From positions 7,349,001 to 7,413,000 of the forward strand of contig NZ_CP107904.1 of NCBI RefSeq assembly GCF_036013975.1: DNA of 64,000 nucleotides, written 5' to 3'. Each line of letters starts with the position of its first letter. Within the stretch, counting starts at the first letter, position 1. The notes under the pieces were generated by a model. That model saw only the letters and a list, made by a program, of their open reading frames with translations. It was not told the origin of the DNA and did no database searches. A program made the position numbers and the translations under genes. Of this stretch, positions 23,390 to 31,754 are shown in pieces. The stretch comes from Kitasatospora sp. NBC_00458. GTDB lineage: Bacteria; Actinomycetota; Actinomycetes; Streptomycetales; Streptomycetaceae.

Positions 23390-24775
23390 TCAGACCGGGC
23401 GCGCGGCGAGCTCCCGGGCCGCGCGGGCGCAGGCCTGGGCGATGCGGTCCTCGTTCACCGTCGTCAACCGCCCCTTCTCGACCACCGCGTTGCCGTTGAC
23501 GAACAGCACGGCCAGCGGCGGCAGGGCGCCGAGGGTGAGGGCGGCGACCGGGTCGGCGATCGAGGAGTGCATGATGCCGTCGATCTTCCAGAGCGCGAGG
23601 TCGGCGAGCTTGCCCGCCTCCACCGAGCCGATCTCGTCCTGTCGGCCGAGCACGCGGGCGCCGCCCATGGTGCCCAGGCGCAGCGCCTGCCGGGCGGTGA
23701 GCGCCTTCGGGGAGCCGTGCAGACGGTTGATCAGCAGCGCGTTGCGCAGCTCGGTGCCCAGCTCGCCCGACTCGTTGGAGGCCGTGCCGTCGACGCCCAG
23801 GCCGACCGGTACGCCGGCCCGCAGCATGTCGGGGACGCGGGCGATGCCGGCGCCCAGCCGGGCGTTGGAGGACGGACAGTGGGCGACGCCGGTGCCGGTC
23901 TCGGCGAACTTGGCGATGTCGGAGTCGTTCATGTGGACGCTGTGCGCCATCCAGACGTCCTCGCCGAGCCAGCCGACCGACTCGAAGTAGTCGGTCGGGC
24001 CCATCCCGAAGAGCTGCCTGCAGAACGCCTCCTCCTCGGCCGTCTCCGAGCCGTGGGTGTGCAGGCGGACGCCCTTGCGGCGGGCCAGCACGGCGGACTC
24101 GCGGAGCAGTTCGGTGGAGACCGAGAACGGCGAGCAGGGCGCGATGGCGATCTGGAGCATGGAGCCGGGGGAGGCGTCGTGGTACCGGTCCACCGCCTCC
24201 TCGGAGGCGGTCAGGATGGTGTCGAGCTCCTCGACGGCGTGGTCCGGGGGCAGACCGCCGTCCTTCTTGCCGCGGTCCATCGAGCCGCGCAGCGCGGTGA
24301 ACCGCAGGCCGAGCTCGCGGACGGCCTCGATCTCGGCGCCGAGGATGTCGCCGCCGTCCTTCGGGAAGACGTAGTGGTGGTCGGCGGCGGTGCTGCAGCC
24401 GGACTTGAGCAGGGCGGCGGCGGAGCCCTGGGCGGCGGCGTGGACGAGCCGGTCGTCGATCCGGGCCCAGGTGGGGTAGAGGGCGACGAGCCAGTCGAAC
24501 AGGATGTCGTCCTGGGCGAGGCCGCGGGTGATCCACTGGTAGAAGTGGTGGTGGGTGTTGACCAGGCCGGGGGTGACGAGGTGGCCCTCGGCGTTGATCC
24601 GGCGCACCACGTCGTCCAGCCACTGCGGCGCGGGGCCGGCGCCGACCGACTCGATCCGGTTGCCGAGGATGACCACGTGGCCGCGGGCGTACTCGGTGTC
24701 GTGGGCGTCGACGGTGGCGATCGCGGCGTTCTCGATGACGATCCGCTGGTCGGCGGGCGGGGGCTGGACTGCCAT
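23390..24775 (-). CDS. 8-oxoguanine deaminase (amidohydrolase)
   Basis: 461 residues, normal for the family. It is a TIM-barrel deaminase with metal ligands HxH in VNTHHHFYQW, His in RLHTHGSETAEEE, His in WMAHSVHMN and Asp in GLGVDGTASNES; the lid sequence is of the 8-oxoguanine deaminase group rather than guanine deaminase or TrzN. It would convert 8-oxoguanine to urate and ammonia, feeding urate oxidase encoded upstream in the same run. It is last in the minus-strand series OHCU decarboxylase, HIU hydrolase, urate oxidase, permease, deaminase. Confidence 0.85.
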   Translation of the reverse strand: MAVQPPPADQRIVIENAAIATVDAHDTEYARGHVVILGNRIESVGAGPAPQWLDDVVRRINAEGHLVTPGLVNTHHHFYQWITRGLAQDDILFDWLVALYPTWARIDDRLVHAAAQGSAAALLKSGCSTAADHHYVFPKDGGDILGAEIEAVRELGLRFTALRGSMDRGKKDGGLPPDHAVEELDTILTASEEAVDRYHDASPGSMLQIAIAPCSPFSVSTELLRESAVLARRKGVRLHTHGSETAEEEAFCRQLFGMGPTDYFESVGWLGEDVWMAHSVHMNDSDIAKFAETGTGVAHCPSSNARLGAGIARVPDMLRAGVPVGLGVDGTASNESGELGTELRNALLINRLHGSPKALTARQALRLGTMGGARVLGRQDEIGSVEAGKLADLALWKIDGIMHSSIADPVAALTLGALPPLAVLFVNGNAVVEKGRLTTVNEDRIAQACARAARELAARPV

Positions 24776-24832
24776 GGTGTGACTCCAAGGGGGATGGCCG
24801 GGCGGGCATGGGGCGCATGCCCGCCCGGTGGG

Positions 24833-26344
24833 TCAGGACGGTGTCGCCGTCGGCACCGTCGCGCCGGGCGTCCCGTCGGCCGTCTGCCGGCGGGCGACTC
24901 CGACGTGGTGGAAGAGCAGGTTGAGCAGGACGGCCGTCACGCAGCCGGCCGAGATCCCGGAGTGCAGCAGGGTGCGGACGGCCTCCGGGAACGCGTCGTA
25001 GAAGGTCGGGGCGGCGATCGGGACGATGCCGACGCCGAGCGAGACCGACACGAGGATGGTGTTCGAGCCGGACTCCATCCCGGCCTCGGCGAGGGTGCGG
25101 ATGCCGCTCGCCGCGACCGTGCCGAAGAGCACGATCCCGGCGCCGCCCAGGACGGGCTGCGGCACCAGTGAGACGACCGATCCGAGCACCGGGAAGAGCC
25201 CGAGCAGGATCAGGATGCCTCCGCCGGCCGCGACCACGAAGCGGCTGCGGATCCTGGTGAGCGCCACCAGCCCGATGTTCTGGGCGAAGGCGCTGGCGGC
25301 GAAGCCGTTGAAGACCGGGCTGAGCGCGGTGGCCAGTCCGTCGGCCCGCAGACCGGCGGCGAGCACGCGCTCGTCCGCCTCGCGGTCGACGATCCTGCCG
25401 AGCGCCAGCATGTCGGCGGTGGACTCGGTCATCGAGACCACCATGACGATGCAGAGCGAGGCGATCGCGGCCGCGTCGAACACCGGGGCGCCGAAGTGGA
25501 ACGGGGAGGGGAGCGCGAAGACCTCCGCGTCCCGGACCGCGCCGAAGTCGGCCAGGCCCAGCGGGAAGGCGAGCAGGGTGCCGGCCGCCAGTCCGATGAG
25601 CAGGGAGAGCTGCTGCCAGAAGCCGCGCAGCAGCCGGTTGCAGAGCACCACCGCGACGAGGGTGATCGCGGCGAGGCCGACGGCGCCCATGGAGCCGTAC
25701 CCGGGGGCGCCCGGTGCGCCGCCGCGCGCCCAGTTCACCGCCACCGGGAGCAGGGACACCCCGATGAGGGTGATCACGGTGCCCTGGACGACCGGCGGGA
25801 AGAACCTGATCAGTTTGCAGAAGTACGGTGCCGCGAGGAAGCACAGCATCCCCGCGACGATCACCGCGCCGAAGATCACCGGGAGGGCGTCCTCCGGCCC
25901 GTGCGCCTCGGCGATGGCGATCATGGGGGCGACGCCGGCGAACGAGACGCCGTTCACGAACGGCAGCCGTGCGCCGATCCGCCAGACGCCGAGGGTCTGG
26001 AGCAGGGTGGCCAGCCCGGCGGTGAACAGGCTGGCCGATATGAGCAGGGCGAGCTCCGCGGGGGACAGGCCCACGGCGGCGCCGACGATGAGCGGGGGAG
26101 CGACGACCCCCGCGTACATCGCGGCGACGTGCTGCAGTCCGGTGGTGACGAGCTTCACCGGGGGGAGCAGCTGGTCCACGGGGTGGACCTCCGGACCCGG
26201 CTCCGGTCGGGTGTCCGGCGCGGTGTCCGGCGCGGTGTCCGGTCCGGACGGGCCGGCGGGGAGGCCGTGCGGCCCGCCGTCCGGACCGGAGGATCTTGCA
26301 GGGGTGGAACCGCCGTCGGTGTTGCCGGTGTTGCTGGGTGCCAT
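24833..26344 (-). CDS. NCS2 purine/xanthine-urate permease
   Basis: 503 residues from ATG 26344, chosen for AGAGGGG upstream; a longer frame exists but lacks support. After a Gly/Pro-rich head of about 55 residues come 12-14 membrane helices of the nucleobase:cation symporter-2 fold, with VNGVSFAGVAPMIAI and the signature region MTESTADMLALGRIV, and GGIXPVLG-like QPVLGGAGIVLFGTVAASGIRTL. This is the UapA/PbuX branch, which imports xanthine or urate with protons. Placed between urate oxidase and 8-oxoguanine deaminase, urate or a related oxopurine is the likely cargo. Confidence 0.9.
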   Translation of the reverse strand: MAPSNTGNTDGGSTPARSSGPDGGPHGLPAGPSGPDTAPDTAPDTRPEPGPEVHPVDQLLPPVKLVTTGLQHVAAMYAGVVAPPLIVGAAVGLSPAELALLISASLFTAGLATLLQTLGVWRIGARLPFVNGVSFAGVAPMIAIAEAHGPEDALPVIFGAVIVAGMLCFLAAPYFCKLIRFFPPVVQGTVITLIGVSLLPVAVNWARGGAPGAPGYGSMGAVGLAAITLVAVVLCNRLLRGFWQQLSLLIGLAAGTLLAFPLGLADFGAVRDAEVFALPSPFHFGAPVFDAAAIASLCIVMVVSMTESTADMLALGRIVDREADERVLAAGLRADGLATALSPVFNGFAASAFAQNIGLVALTRIRSRFVVAAGGGILILLGLFPVLGSVVSLVPQPVLGGAGIVLFGTVAASGIRTLAEAGMESGSNTILVSVSLGVGIVPIAAPTFYDAFPEAVRTLLHSGISAGCVTAVLLNLLFHHVGVARRQTADGTPGATVPTATPS

Positions 26345-26543
26345 GTCGAGCCCCTCTTGTGCCCGTGGCTCCCGGCGCGCCCGTGGCGCTGGAGAGCGGT
26401 CGATCACGCGTGTGCCGAGGGCGGGACGGCGGTGCAAGGGTCCCTCGGCCGGCCTCTCCGGCTCCCCGGGCCGGCCGCCGCGAGGGTGGGCACGGTCTCC
26501 GGTGGGTGGGGGTGGAGGAAACGGGTGGAGCGGGTGGGGGAGG

Positions 26544-27464
26544 TCAGGCGACCGGGATGACCGGGGTGACGCCCTCGCGGTGCACGGTGCCCTCGATCAG
26601 GCCGTACATCCGGTCGGCGGCGTAGTAGACCTCGTTCTCGTTCTTCAGGCCGAAGGGTTCGAGGTCGACCAGGAAGTGGTGCTTGTTGGGCAGTTCGAGG
26701 CGTACCTCGTCGACCTCGGCGCGGTTGTTGAGCACCCGCGTGCCCATCGCGTGCAGGGTCTGCTGCAGCGAGTAGGAGTAGGTCTCGGCGAAGGCCTCCA
26801 GCAGGTGCCGCTTCACATGGGTGTAGGAGCGGTTCCAGTTGGGCTGCGCCTCGTCGTCGCGGCCGGTGTAGCCGTACTTCCACCGGGCGGTGACCTGGGT
26901 GGCCAGGATGCGGTCGTAGGCCTCCCGGAGCGTGGTGTACGGGTCCTTGATGTAGCCCCAGAACTCCGAGTTGGTGGAGTTCAGCACGACCAGGTCCTTG
27001 AGTCCGGAGACGACCTGGACGGACTCGCCGTCGTAGACGATCTCGGTGGTGCGGGTCTCCTGGCCGTTGCGGACGAAGGAGTGGCCGACCTCCTCGGAGC
27101 CGATGAACCGGGCGCTGCTGTCGGGCGTGCGGATCCGGTCCCAGGCGTACTCCTCGATCCGGATCCGGGCGCTCCGGACGACGCCGCGCTCGGTGTCGTC
27201 GACGAAGTGGCGGGCCAGGGTGACGCCGAAGGCCTCGGCCGACTCGATCCCGTACTCCTTGGCGAAGGCGTACACGGTGTTCTTGGTGGTGTCGGTGGGC
27301 AGGCAGTTGGCGTTCGACCCGGTGAGGTGGACGTCCTCGAACTCGCCGGAGAGGGCGACCGAGACGTTCAGGTCCTTGATCTCGTGGCGGGTGGAGTCGC
27401 GGTAGACCCGGACGATGCGGTTCTCCGCCTTGCCGTACTGGTTCTGGCCGAGCACGTGGGCCAT
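26544..27464 (-). CDS. uox: Urate oxidase
   Basis: 306 residues, cofactor-free uricase. It has two tunnelling-fold repeats, with the active-site TDTTKNTVYAFAKEYGI (Lys-Thr dyad), EFAxxLxxHF-like FGVTLARHFVDD, LVVLNSTNSEFWGYIKDPYTTL and the C-terminal MGTRVLNNRAEVDEVRLELPNKHHFLVDLEPFGL. It oxidises urate with O2 to 5-hydroxyisourate and H2O2. HIU hydrolase and OHCU decarboxylase genes precede it and complete conversion to S-allantoin. The catalase gene at 35934 may handle the peroxide. Confidence 0.97.
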   Translation of the reverse strand: MAHVLGQNQYGKAENRIVRVYRDSTRHEIKDLNVSVALSGEFEDVHLTGSNANCLPTDTTKNTVYAFAKEYGIESAEAFGVTLARHFVDDTERGVVRSARIRIEEYAWDRIRTPDSSARFIGSEEVGHSFVRNGQETRTTEIVYDGESVQVVSGLKDLVVLNSTNSEFWGYIKDPYTTLREAYDRILATQVTARWKYGYTGRDDEAQPNWNRSYTHVKRHLLEAFAETYSYSLQQTLHAMGTRVLNNRAEVDEVRLELPNKHHFLVDLEPFGLKNENEVYYAADRMYGLIEGTVHREGVTPVIPVA

Positions 27465-27492
27465 GGCGTGGCTCCCAAATCAATCGATCGGT

Positions 27493-27828
27493 CTAGCTTC
27501 CGCGGTAGACCGAGTAGCCGAACGGGTTCAGCAGCAACGGCACGTGGTAGTGGTGCTGCGCGGGCGCGACCGTGAAGACGATCGAGACCTCGGGGAAGAA
27601 CGGCTGCTCGGCGGAGTTCCGCGCGTGGTACGCGGCGGTGTCGAAGAGCAGCCGGACGACCGAGCCCGCCTCCACGGCCGGCAGGTCCCTGGCCCGGCCG
27701 TCGGAGTCCGTGGCGGAGGTGCCGAGCACCTGCCAGCCACCCTCGGTGTGCAGTGCGAGCTCGACCGGGACACCCTCGGCCGGGCGGCCGAGGCTGGTGT
27801 CGAGCACGTGGGTGGAGATGCCAGTCAT
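27493..27828 (-). CDS. uraH: 5-Hydroxyisourate hydrolase
   Basis: 111 residues, transthyretin-like. It starts ISTHVLDTSLGRPAEGVPV and ends in the diagnostic YRGS tetrapeptide; His residues in THVLD and HHYHVPLLLNPFGYSVYRGS form the active site. It converts 5-hydroxyisourate to OHCU. The gene lies 28 nt before uox and 60 nt after the OHCU decarboxylase gene, in one transcription unit. Confidence 0.95.
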   Translation of the reverse strand: MTGISTHVLDTSLGRPAEGVPVELALHTEGGWQVLGTSATDSDGRARDLPAVEAGSVVRLLFDTAAYHARNSAEQPFFPEVSIVFTVAPAQHHYHVPLLLNPFGYSVYRGS

Positions 27829-27888
27829 GGGTGAAGTGACCTTACTGATGGCAGTGGTGATCCTGCGTCAGTGATACCTGACGATGCG

Positions 27889-28392
27889 TCAGTTATCGTC
27901 GAGCAGGCGGTTGATGCGTATGTCGTTGATCTTGCGCAGTTCGCCCCGGACGATCTCGGCCTCGGTGGCCGGGTCGTTGGGCTGGCGCTCGCGCAGGGCG
28001 GCGAGCATGCCGGCCGCGGTGCGGCCGGTCGCGCAGATCAGGAACACGTGGCCGAACTTGGCCTCGTAGGCGGCGTTGGCCCGGTGCAGCTCGTCGAGCA
28101 GGGTGTCGTCGGCTCCGCGGACGCCGGCCTGCTCGCGCTCGGAGGCGGCGTCGCCCGGCTTGGGCGTGCCGATCCGGGCGTGGCCGGCCATCGCCTCGTG
28201 CAGGTCCGCGGTGGAGAGCGTGGCCATGGCCGCGGCGTTGGCGTCGAGCAGGGCCCGGCGGTCGGTCCACGGGCGGGCCGCGGCGACCGCCTCGGCCCAG
28301 CCGGGGCTGGCGCAGACGTCCAGCAGGATCTCCCTCAGCTCGGCGGCGTCGGCCGCCGCCAGGGCTTCAAGGGCGTGGGGGTGGTTGGTCAC
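27889..28392 (-). CDS. uraD: OHCU decarboxylase
   Basis: 167 residues from GTG 28392, chosen for a perfect AGGAGG 7 nt upstream. It is an all-helical 2-oxo-4-hydroxy-4-carboxy-5-ureidoimidazoline decarboxylase, with catalytic His in MAGHARIGTPK and the FGHVFLICATGRTAAGMLAALRERQPND signature, yielding S-allantoin. As the first gene of the minus-strand operon it carries the operon's promoter and the TTCAACAAA-type operator. Confidence 0.93.
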   Translation of the reverse strand: MTNHPHALEALAAADAAELREILLDVCASPGWAEAVAAARPWTDRRALLDANAAAMATLSTADLHEAMAGHARIGTPKPGDAASEREQAGVRGADDTLLDELHRANAAYEAKFGHVFLICATGRTAAGMLAALRERQPNDPATEAEIVRGELRKINDIRINRLLDDN

Positions 28393-28426
28393 GGGTGGAC
28401 CTCCTGGGGAGTGGTGCCACCCGCAC

Positions 28427-28466
28427 AAGCTAGATCGGTGGGATCGGGCCGTCAACAGTTTGTTGA
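28427..28466 (-). promoter_or_regulatory. uraD operon promoter and operator
   Basis: On the minus strand TTGACG (28455-28450) and TAGCTT (28432-28427) are 17 bp apart. The 15-bp palindrome TCAACA-GTT-TGTTGA (28452-28466 on the plus strand) overlaps the -35 box. The same motif occurs before aceB, hyi and, less perfectly, allB. It is probably bound by the AllR-like protein. Confidence 0.6.
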
Positions 28467-28529
28467 ACGCTTGGTGGTTACGTTTCGCGACGGCCCTGGT
28501 CGCGCGGTGTTTCGTGTGTGATGCGACAA

Positions 28530-28579
28530 GTGCGCCCCGCCGGGCGCCGGGTCAGACTGGCCCGGTCGGCGGGGCGCAC
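28530..28579 (-). terminator. Terminator of the HTH gene
   Basis: GTGCGCCCCGCCG (28530-28542) pairs with CGGCGGGGCGCAC (28567-28579), with an inner CCGGG/CCCGG stem. It lies 15 nt after the stop of the minus-strand HTH gene. Confidence 0.75.
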
Positions 28580-28593
28580 CCGTGCACGCGGAC

Positions 28594-28974
28594 TCAGCCG
28601 GACTTCGATCCGTCCTGGCGGTTGAGGTAGTTGTACACGGTGAAGCGGCTCACGCCGAGTGCCGCGGCGACCGTCTCCACGCCGTGTCGGACGGTGAAGG
28701 CGCCGCGCTCCTCCAGGAGGGCGACGACGCGCTGCTTCTCCCCGCGGTCCAGCTCGGCCAGTGGCCGGCCGTCGAACTGGCGGGTCATCTCGGCCAGCAG
28801 GCGGTCCAGCGCACTGCTCAGGTGGGGCAGTCGGACGGCCATCGCCGGGGCACCCTCCCACTCCAGGACGACGTCCTCGGGCTTCGCCTCGCCCAGCGGC
28901 AGGGGCGTCGCGCCGACCGCGTCCAGCAGCGGCTTCATCGCCGTCGCGAGCGGGTGTTCCACGTGCTCGGTCAC
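28594..28974 (-). CDS. YheO/DauR-type helix-turn-helix protein
   Basis: 126 residues. The C-terminal part (EKQRVVALLEERGAFTVRHGVETVAAALGVSRFTVYNYLNRQ) is an HTH of the YheO-like HTH_22 type. The N-terminal 80 residues (LLDAVGATPLPLGEAKPEDVVLEWEGAPAMAVRLPHL) match no sensory domain I recognise. Its start overlaps the stop of the gene upstream by 4 nt, so the two are coupled. It is embedded among ureide genes and could be a pathway regulator. Confidence 0.7.
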   Translation of the reverse strand: MTEHVEHPLATAMKPLLDAVGATPLPLGEAKPEDVVLEWEGAPAMAVRLPHLSSALDRLLAEMTRQFDGRPLAELDRGEKQRVVALLEERGAFTVRHGVETVAAALGVSRFTVYNYLNRQDGSKSG

Positions 28975-29264
28975 GGCGTACCGCCCTCCTCGGGCGCACC
29001 GGTGCCGGTCCCGTCGGTCCCGCCGCTCTCGCCGAGCACGCTGACCTGGACCGATATCCGGGTCGCGCCGGCGTCCAGGCTCTCCCGCAGCAGCCGGGTC
29101 ACGGCGGCCAGGACCTGGTCGGCCCCGCCCTCCGCGCCGGTGCCGAACGGGCCCACCGTGACGGCCAGGCCGGTCTCGTCGACCGCCCTCCGGGCCGCCG
29201 CGGCGTGCTCCGGGAACGTGTCCAGTTCGAACGGTTCTGTCGTGAACTCCACCATCAATCGCAC
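28971..29264 (-). CDS. MTH1187/YkoF-type thiamine-binding-like protein
   Basis: 97 residues. LMVEFTTEPFELDTFPEHAAAARRAV and VGPFGTGAEGGADQVLAAVTRLLRESLDAGATRISVQVSVL fit the MTH1187/YkoF-like ferredoxin-fold family, whose members bind thiamine or HMP. It is translationally coupled to an HTH gene. The ligand here is unverified. Tartronate semialdehyde biosynthesis from glyoxylate by glyoxylate carboligase needs thiamine diphosphate, which may explain the location, but no carboligase gene is in the window. Confidence 0.6.
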   Translation of the reverse strand: MRLMVEFTTEPFELDTFPEHAAAARRAVDETGLAVTVGPFGTGAEGGADQVLAAVTRLLRESLDAGATRISVQVSVLGESGGTDGTGTGAPEEGGTP

Positions 29265-29348
29265 CCGCTCACTGTAGCGAGCGGCGGCCGCGGCGGTCAG
29301 TGGCCGGTTCGGGCCGGTCTGTGCGGGGCCGCCACTCCGGCGGATAGT

Positions 29349-29435
29349 TCAACAATTTGTTGCAGATGCCTTGACAGTCGTTCGGGATGCCGGAGATGCT
29401 TCCACCAGACAGAATCCCTCTTCCGGATCGTGGAA
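29349..29435 (+). promoter_or_regulatory. hyi promoter with two operator motifs
   Basis: TCAACA-ATT-TGTTGC (29349-29363) lies 7 nt before a consensus -35 TTGACA (29371-29376); GATGCT (29395-29400) is 18 bp further. TTCCGGATCGTGGAA (29421-29435), nearly the aceB spacer motif TTCTGTATCGCGGAA, follows within the untranslated leader. Confidence 0.6.
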
Positions 29436-29466
29436 GTTGAGGATGACGGAAGAGAGATACGAGGTG

Positions 29467-30306
29467 ATGGACGTGACCGCCGCTTCCCGGCACCGCTTCA
29501 CGGTCAACCTGTCGATCCTGTTCGGCGAACTCCCGCTGCTGGAGCGCCCCGCCGCGGCCGCGGCCGCCGGCTTCACCGCCGCCGAGCTGTGGTGGCCGTT
29601 CGGCGCGGAGCACAGCCCGGCCGAGGCCGAGCTGGACGCGCTCCGCAGGGCCTTCACCGACGCCGGCGTGCGGCTCACCGGTCTCAACTTCCTCGACGAC
29701 CTCGGCAAGGGGGCGCGCGGCACCGTCTCGGTGCCGTCCGAGAGGGAGCGCTTCCGGGCCAACGTCCCCGTCACCGCCGCCCTCGCCGCCTCCCTCGGCA
29801 CCCCGGCGCTCAACGCCCTCTACGGCAACCGCGTCGCCGGGGTCGACCCGGCCGAGCAGGACGCCCTCGCGCTGGAGAACCTCGCCCTCGCCGCCCGGGC
29901 CGCCCACGGGGTCGGCGCGGTCCTGCTGGTCGAGGCGCTGAACCGGCCGGAGTCGCCGGACTACCCGCTGGTGACCGCCGCCGCCGCGGTCGAGGTGGTC
30001 GACAAGGTCAACGCCGCCACCGGCCTGGGCAACGCGAGGTTCCTCTGCGACCTCTACCACCTGGCCCGCAACGGCGAGGACCCGGCGGCCGTCATCGACG
30101 CGTACGCCGACCGGATCGGCCACGTGCAGATCGCCGACACCCCGGGCCGCAACGAGCCCGGCACCGGCGGCCTGGACTTCGAGGACCTGTTCGCCCGGCT
30201 CACCGCCGCCGGCTACACCGGCCGGATCGGTCTTGAGTACCGCCCGTCCACCGGCGTCAGTGCCGACAGCTTCGGGTGGCTCCCGCGCGAGCACCGCGCC
30301 GCCTGA
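29467..30306 (+). CDS. hyi: Hydroxypyruvate isomerase-like TIM-barrel protein
   Basis: 279 residues from ATG 29467; ATG 29443 and GTG 29473 are also possible. It shows RFTVNLSILFGELPLLERPAAAAAAGF, AAELWWPF, LNALYGNR, LLVEALNRPESPDYPL, FLCDLYHLARNGED, HVQIADTPGRNEPGTGGLDF and IGLEYRP, the AP-endonuclease-2-like barrel of hydroxypyruvate isomerase. It interconverts hydroxypyruvate and tartronate semialdehyde. With the reductase gene 113 nt downstream it channels glyoxylate carbon to D-glycerate. Confidence 0.9.
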   Translation: MDVTAASRHRFTVNLSILFGELPLLERPAAAAAAGFTAAELWWPFGAEHSPAEAELDALRRAFTDAGVRLTGLNFLDDLGKGARGTVSVPSERERFRANVPVTAALAASLGTPALNALYGNRVAGVDPAEQDALALENLALAARAAHGVGAVLLVEALNRPESPDYPLVTAAAAVEVVDKVNAATGLGNARFLCDLYHLARNGEDPAAVIDAYADRIGHVQIADTPGRNEPGTGGLDFEDLFARLTAAGYTGRIGLEYRPSTGVSADSFGWLPREHRAA

Positions 30307-30419
30307 GGCCCGGGCGCCGCGCCCCCGGGTCCGGCGTGCACCGCGCCGCCCGGGGCCGGCGCGCCCCGGCCACCCACCCCACCCTCCACGCTCCACGTAC
30401 AGACGGAAGGAACGACGCG

Positions 30420-31307
30420 ATGAGCCGCAAGATCGCCTTCATCGGCCTCGGCATCATGGGCAGCCCGATGGCCGCCAACCTGGTCAGGGCCGGCCACCAC
30501 GTCACCGGCTACAACCTCACCCGGCCGCAGATCGACGCCCTGGTCGCGGCCGGCGGCCACGGTGCGACCAGCATCGCGGACGCGGTGAAGGACGCCGAGG
30601 TCGTGATCACCATGGTCCCGGCCGACCCGCACGTCGAACAGGCCGTCCTCGGTGAGGGCGGCGTGCTGGAGAACGTCCGGCCCGGCACGCTCGTCATCGA
30701 CATGTCGAGCATCACCCCGCAGACCTCGATCAAGGTCGAGGCGGCCGCCCGGGAGAAGGGCGTCCGCGCCCTGGACGCCCCGGTCTCCGGCGGTGAGGCG
30801 GGCGCGGTCGAGGCCGTGCTGTCGATCATGGTCGGCGGCGCCGCCGAGGACTTCGCCGAGGCCAAGCCGCTGTTCGACGCGCTCGGCACCACGGTCGTCC
30901 ACGTCGGCCCGGCCGGTGCGGGCCAGACCGTCAAGGCGGCCAACCAGCTGATCGTCGCCGTCAACATCCAGGTCCTGGCGGAGGCGGTGGTCTTCCTGGA
31001 GAACGCCGGTGTCGACCTCGGTGCCGCGCTGGACGTGCTCGGCGGCGGGCTGGCCGGTTCGACCGTGCTGAACCGCAAGAAGGCCAACATGCTGGACCGC
31101 GAGTTCGCCCCGGGCTTCCGGATCGACCTGCACCACAAGGACATGGGCATCGTCACCGACGCCGCCCGGGCCGTCGGCGCCGCCCTGCCGGTCGGCGCGG
31201 TGGTCGCCCAGCTGGTCGCCTCCGCCCGCGCCAACGGCGACGGCTCCCTCGACCACTCGGCGCTGCTGCGCGGCGTCGAGCGGCTCTCCGGCCGCGAGGT
31301 GAAGTAG
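30420..31307 (+). CDS. glxR: 2-Hydroxy-3-oxopropionate reductase
   Basis: 295 residues from ATG 30420 (GGAAGGA 9 nt upstream). It is a beta-hydroxyacid dehydrogenase with Rossmann motif IAFIGLGIMGSPMAANL, substrate motif DAPVSGGEAGA, catalytic Lys in GQTVKAANQLIVAVN and C-terminal FRIDLHHKDMGIVTDAAR. It reduces tartronate semialdehyde to D-glycerate. It is the second gene after hyi. Confidence 0.93.
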   Translation: MSRKIAFIGLGIMGSPMAANLVRAGHHVTGYNLTRPQIDALVAAGGHGATSIADAVKDAEVVITMVPADPHVEQAVLGEGGVLENVRPGTLVIDMSSITPQTSIKVEAAAREKGVRALDAPVSGGEAGAVEAVLSIMVGGAAEDFAEAKPLFDALGTTVVHVGPAGAGQTVKAANQLIVAVNIQVLAEAVVFLENAGVDLGAALDVLGGGLAGSTVLNRKKANMLDREFAPGFRIDLHHKDMGIVTDAARAVGAALPVGAVVAQLVASARANGDGSLDHSALLRGVERLSGREVK

Positions 31308-31754
31308 CCCTCCCGGCACCCCGACTCCTCCCGGTGGCGTGTACCTATCCGGTCGTGCCCGCGCCACCGGGAGGCCGTACCGGCAGGTGGCGGCGTCGGC
31401 AGGCCGTCATCCGCAGGCCGTCATCCGCAGGCCGGCGACGGCCGCCGACCGCCACCCGCCCGTCGCCCCGGCCGCGCCCGCGCCGCCGCCGGGACGCCGC
31501 CCAGCCCGACCGGTGGGCGGGCCGGGGCTCATCCGCCCGCCCGCCGGTCGACCAGACGGTGACGCGCGCACCCTCCGGGGGCACTTCGGTCGTGCCACGG
31601 GGCGCGTCGCCCCGGCTCCCTCCCCGCCGAGGGGAGCCCCTCGTGACGTCGGAAGCGGGACGAGGGGAACGGCGGGGAGGAAGCCGCCCCGGGCCCGCCG
31701 GGGCCCATGCTTGACGAACCATTGCCAGACCCGTCCGGAAGTGAGGCCCACGCC
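31308..31754 (+). other. 447-nt gap with a tandem 14-mer
   Basis: AGGCCGTCATCCGC is directly repeated at 31401-31414 and 31415-31428, with a partial third copy. A hairpin AGGGGAGCCCCT lies near 31630. No supported gene is present; overlapping frames have no ribosome binding sites. A promoter for the glycerate kinase gene may lie here but is not obvious. Confidence 0.45.

Noticed and set aside
26345..26437. Longer N-terminus of the NCS2 permease
   Set aside because: The extra 31 residues are Arg/Pro-rich, and AGAGGGG is placed correctly only for ATG 26344.
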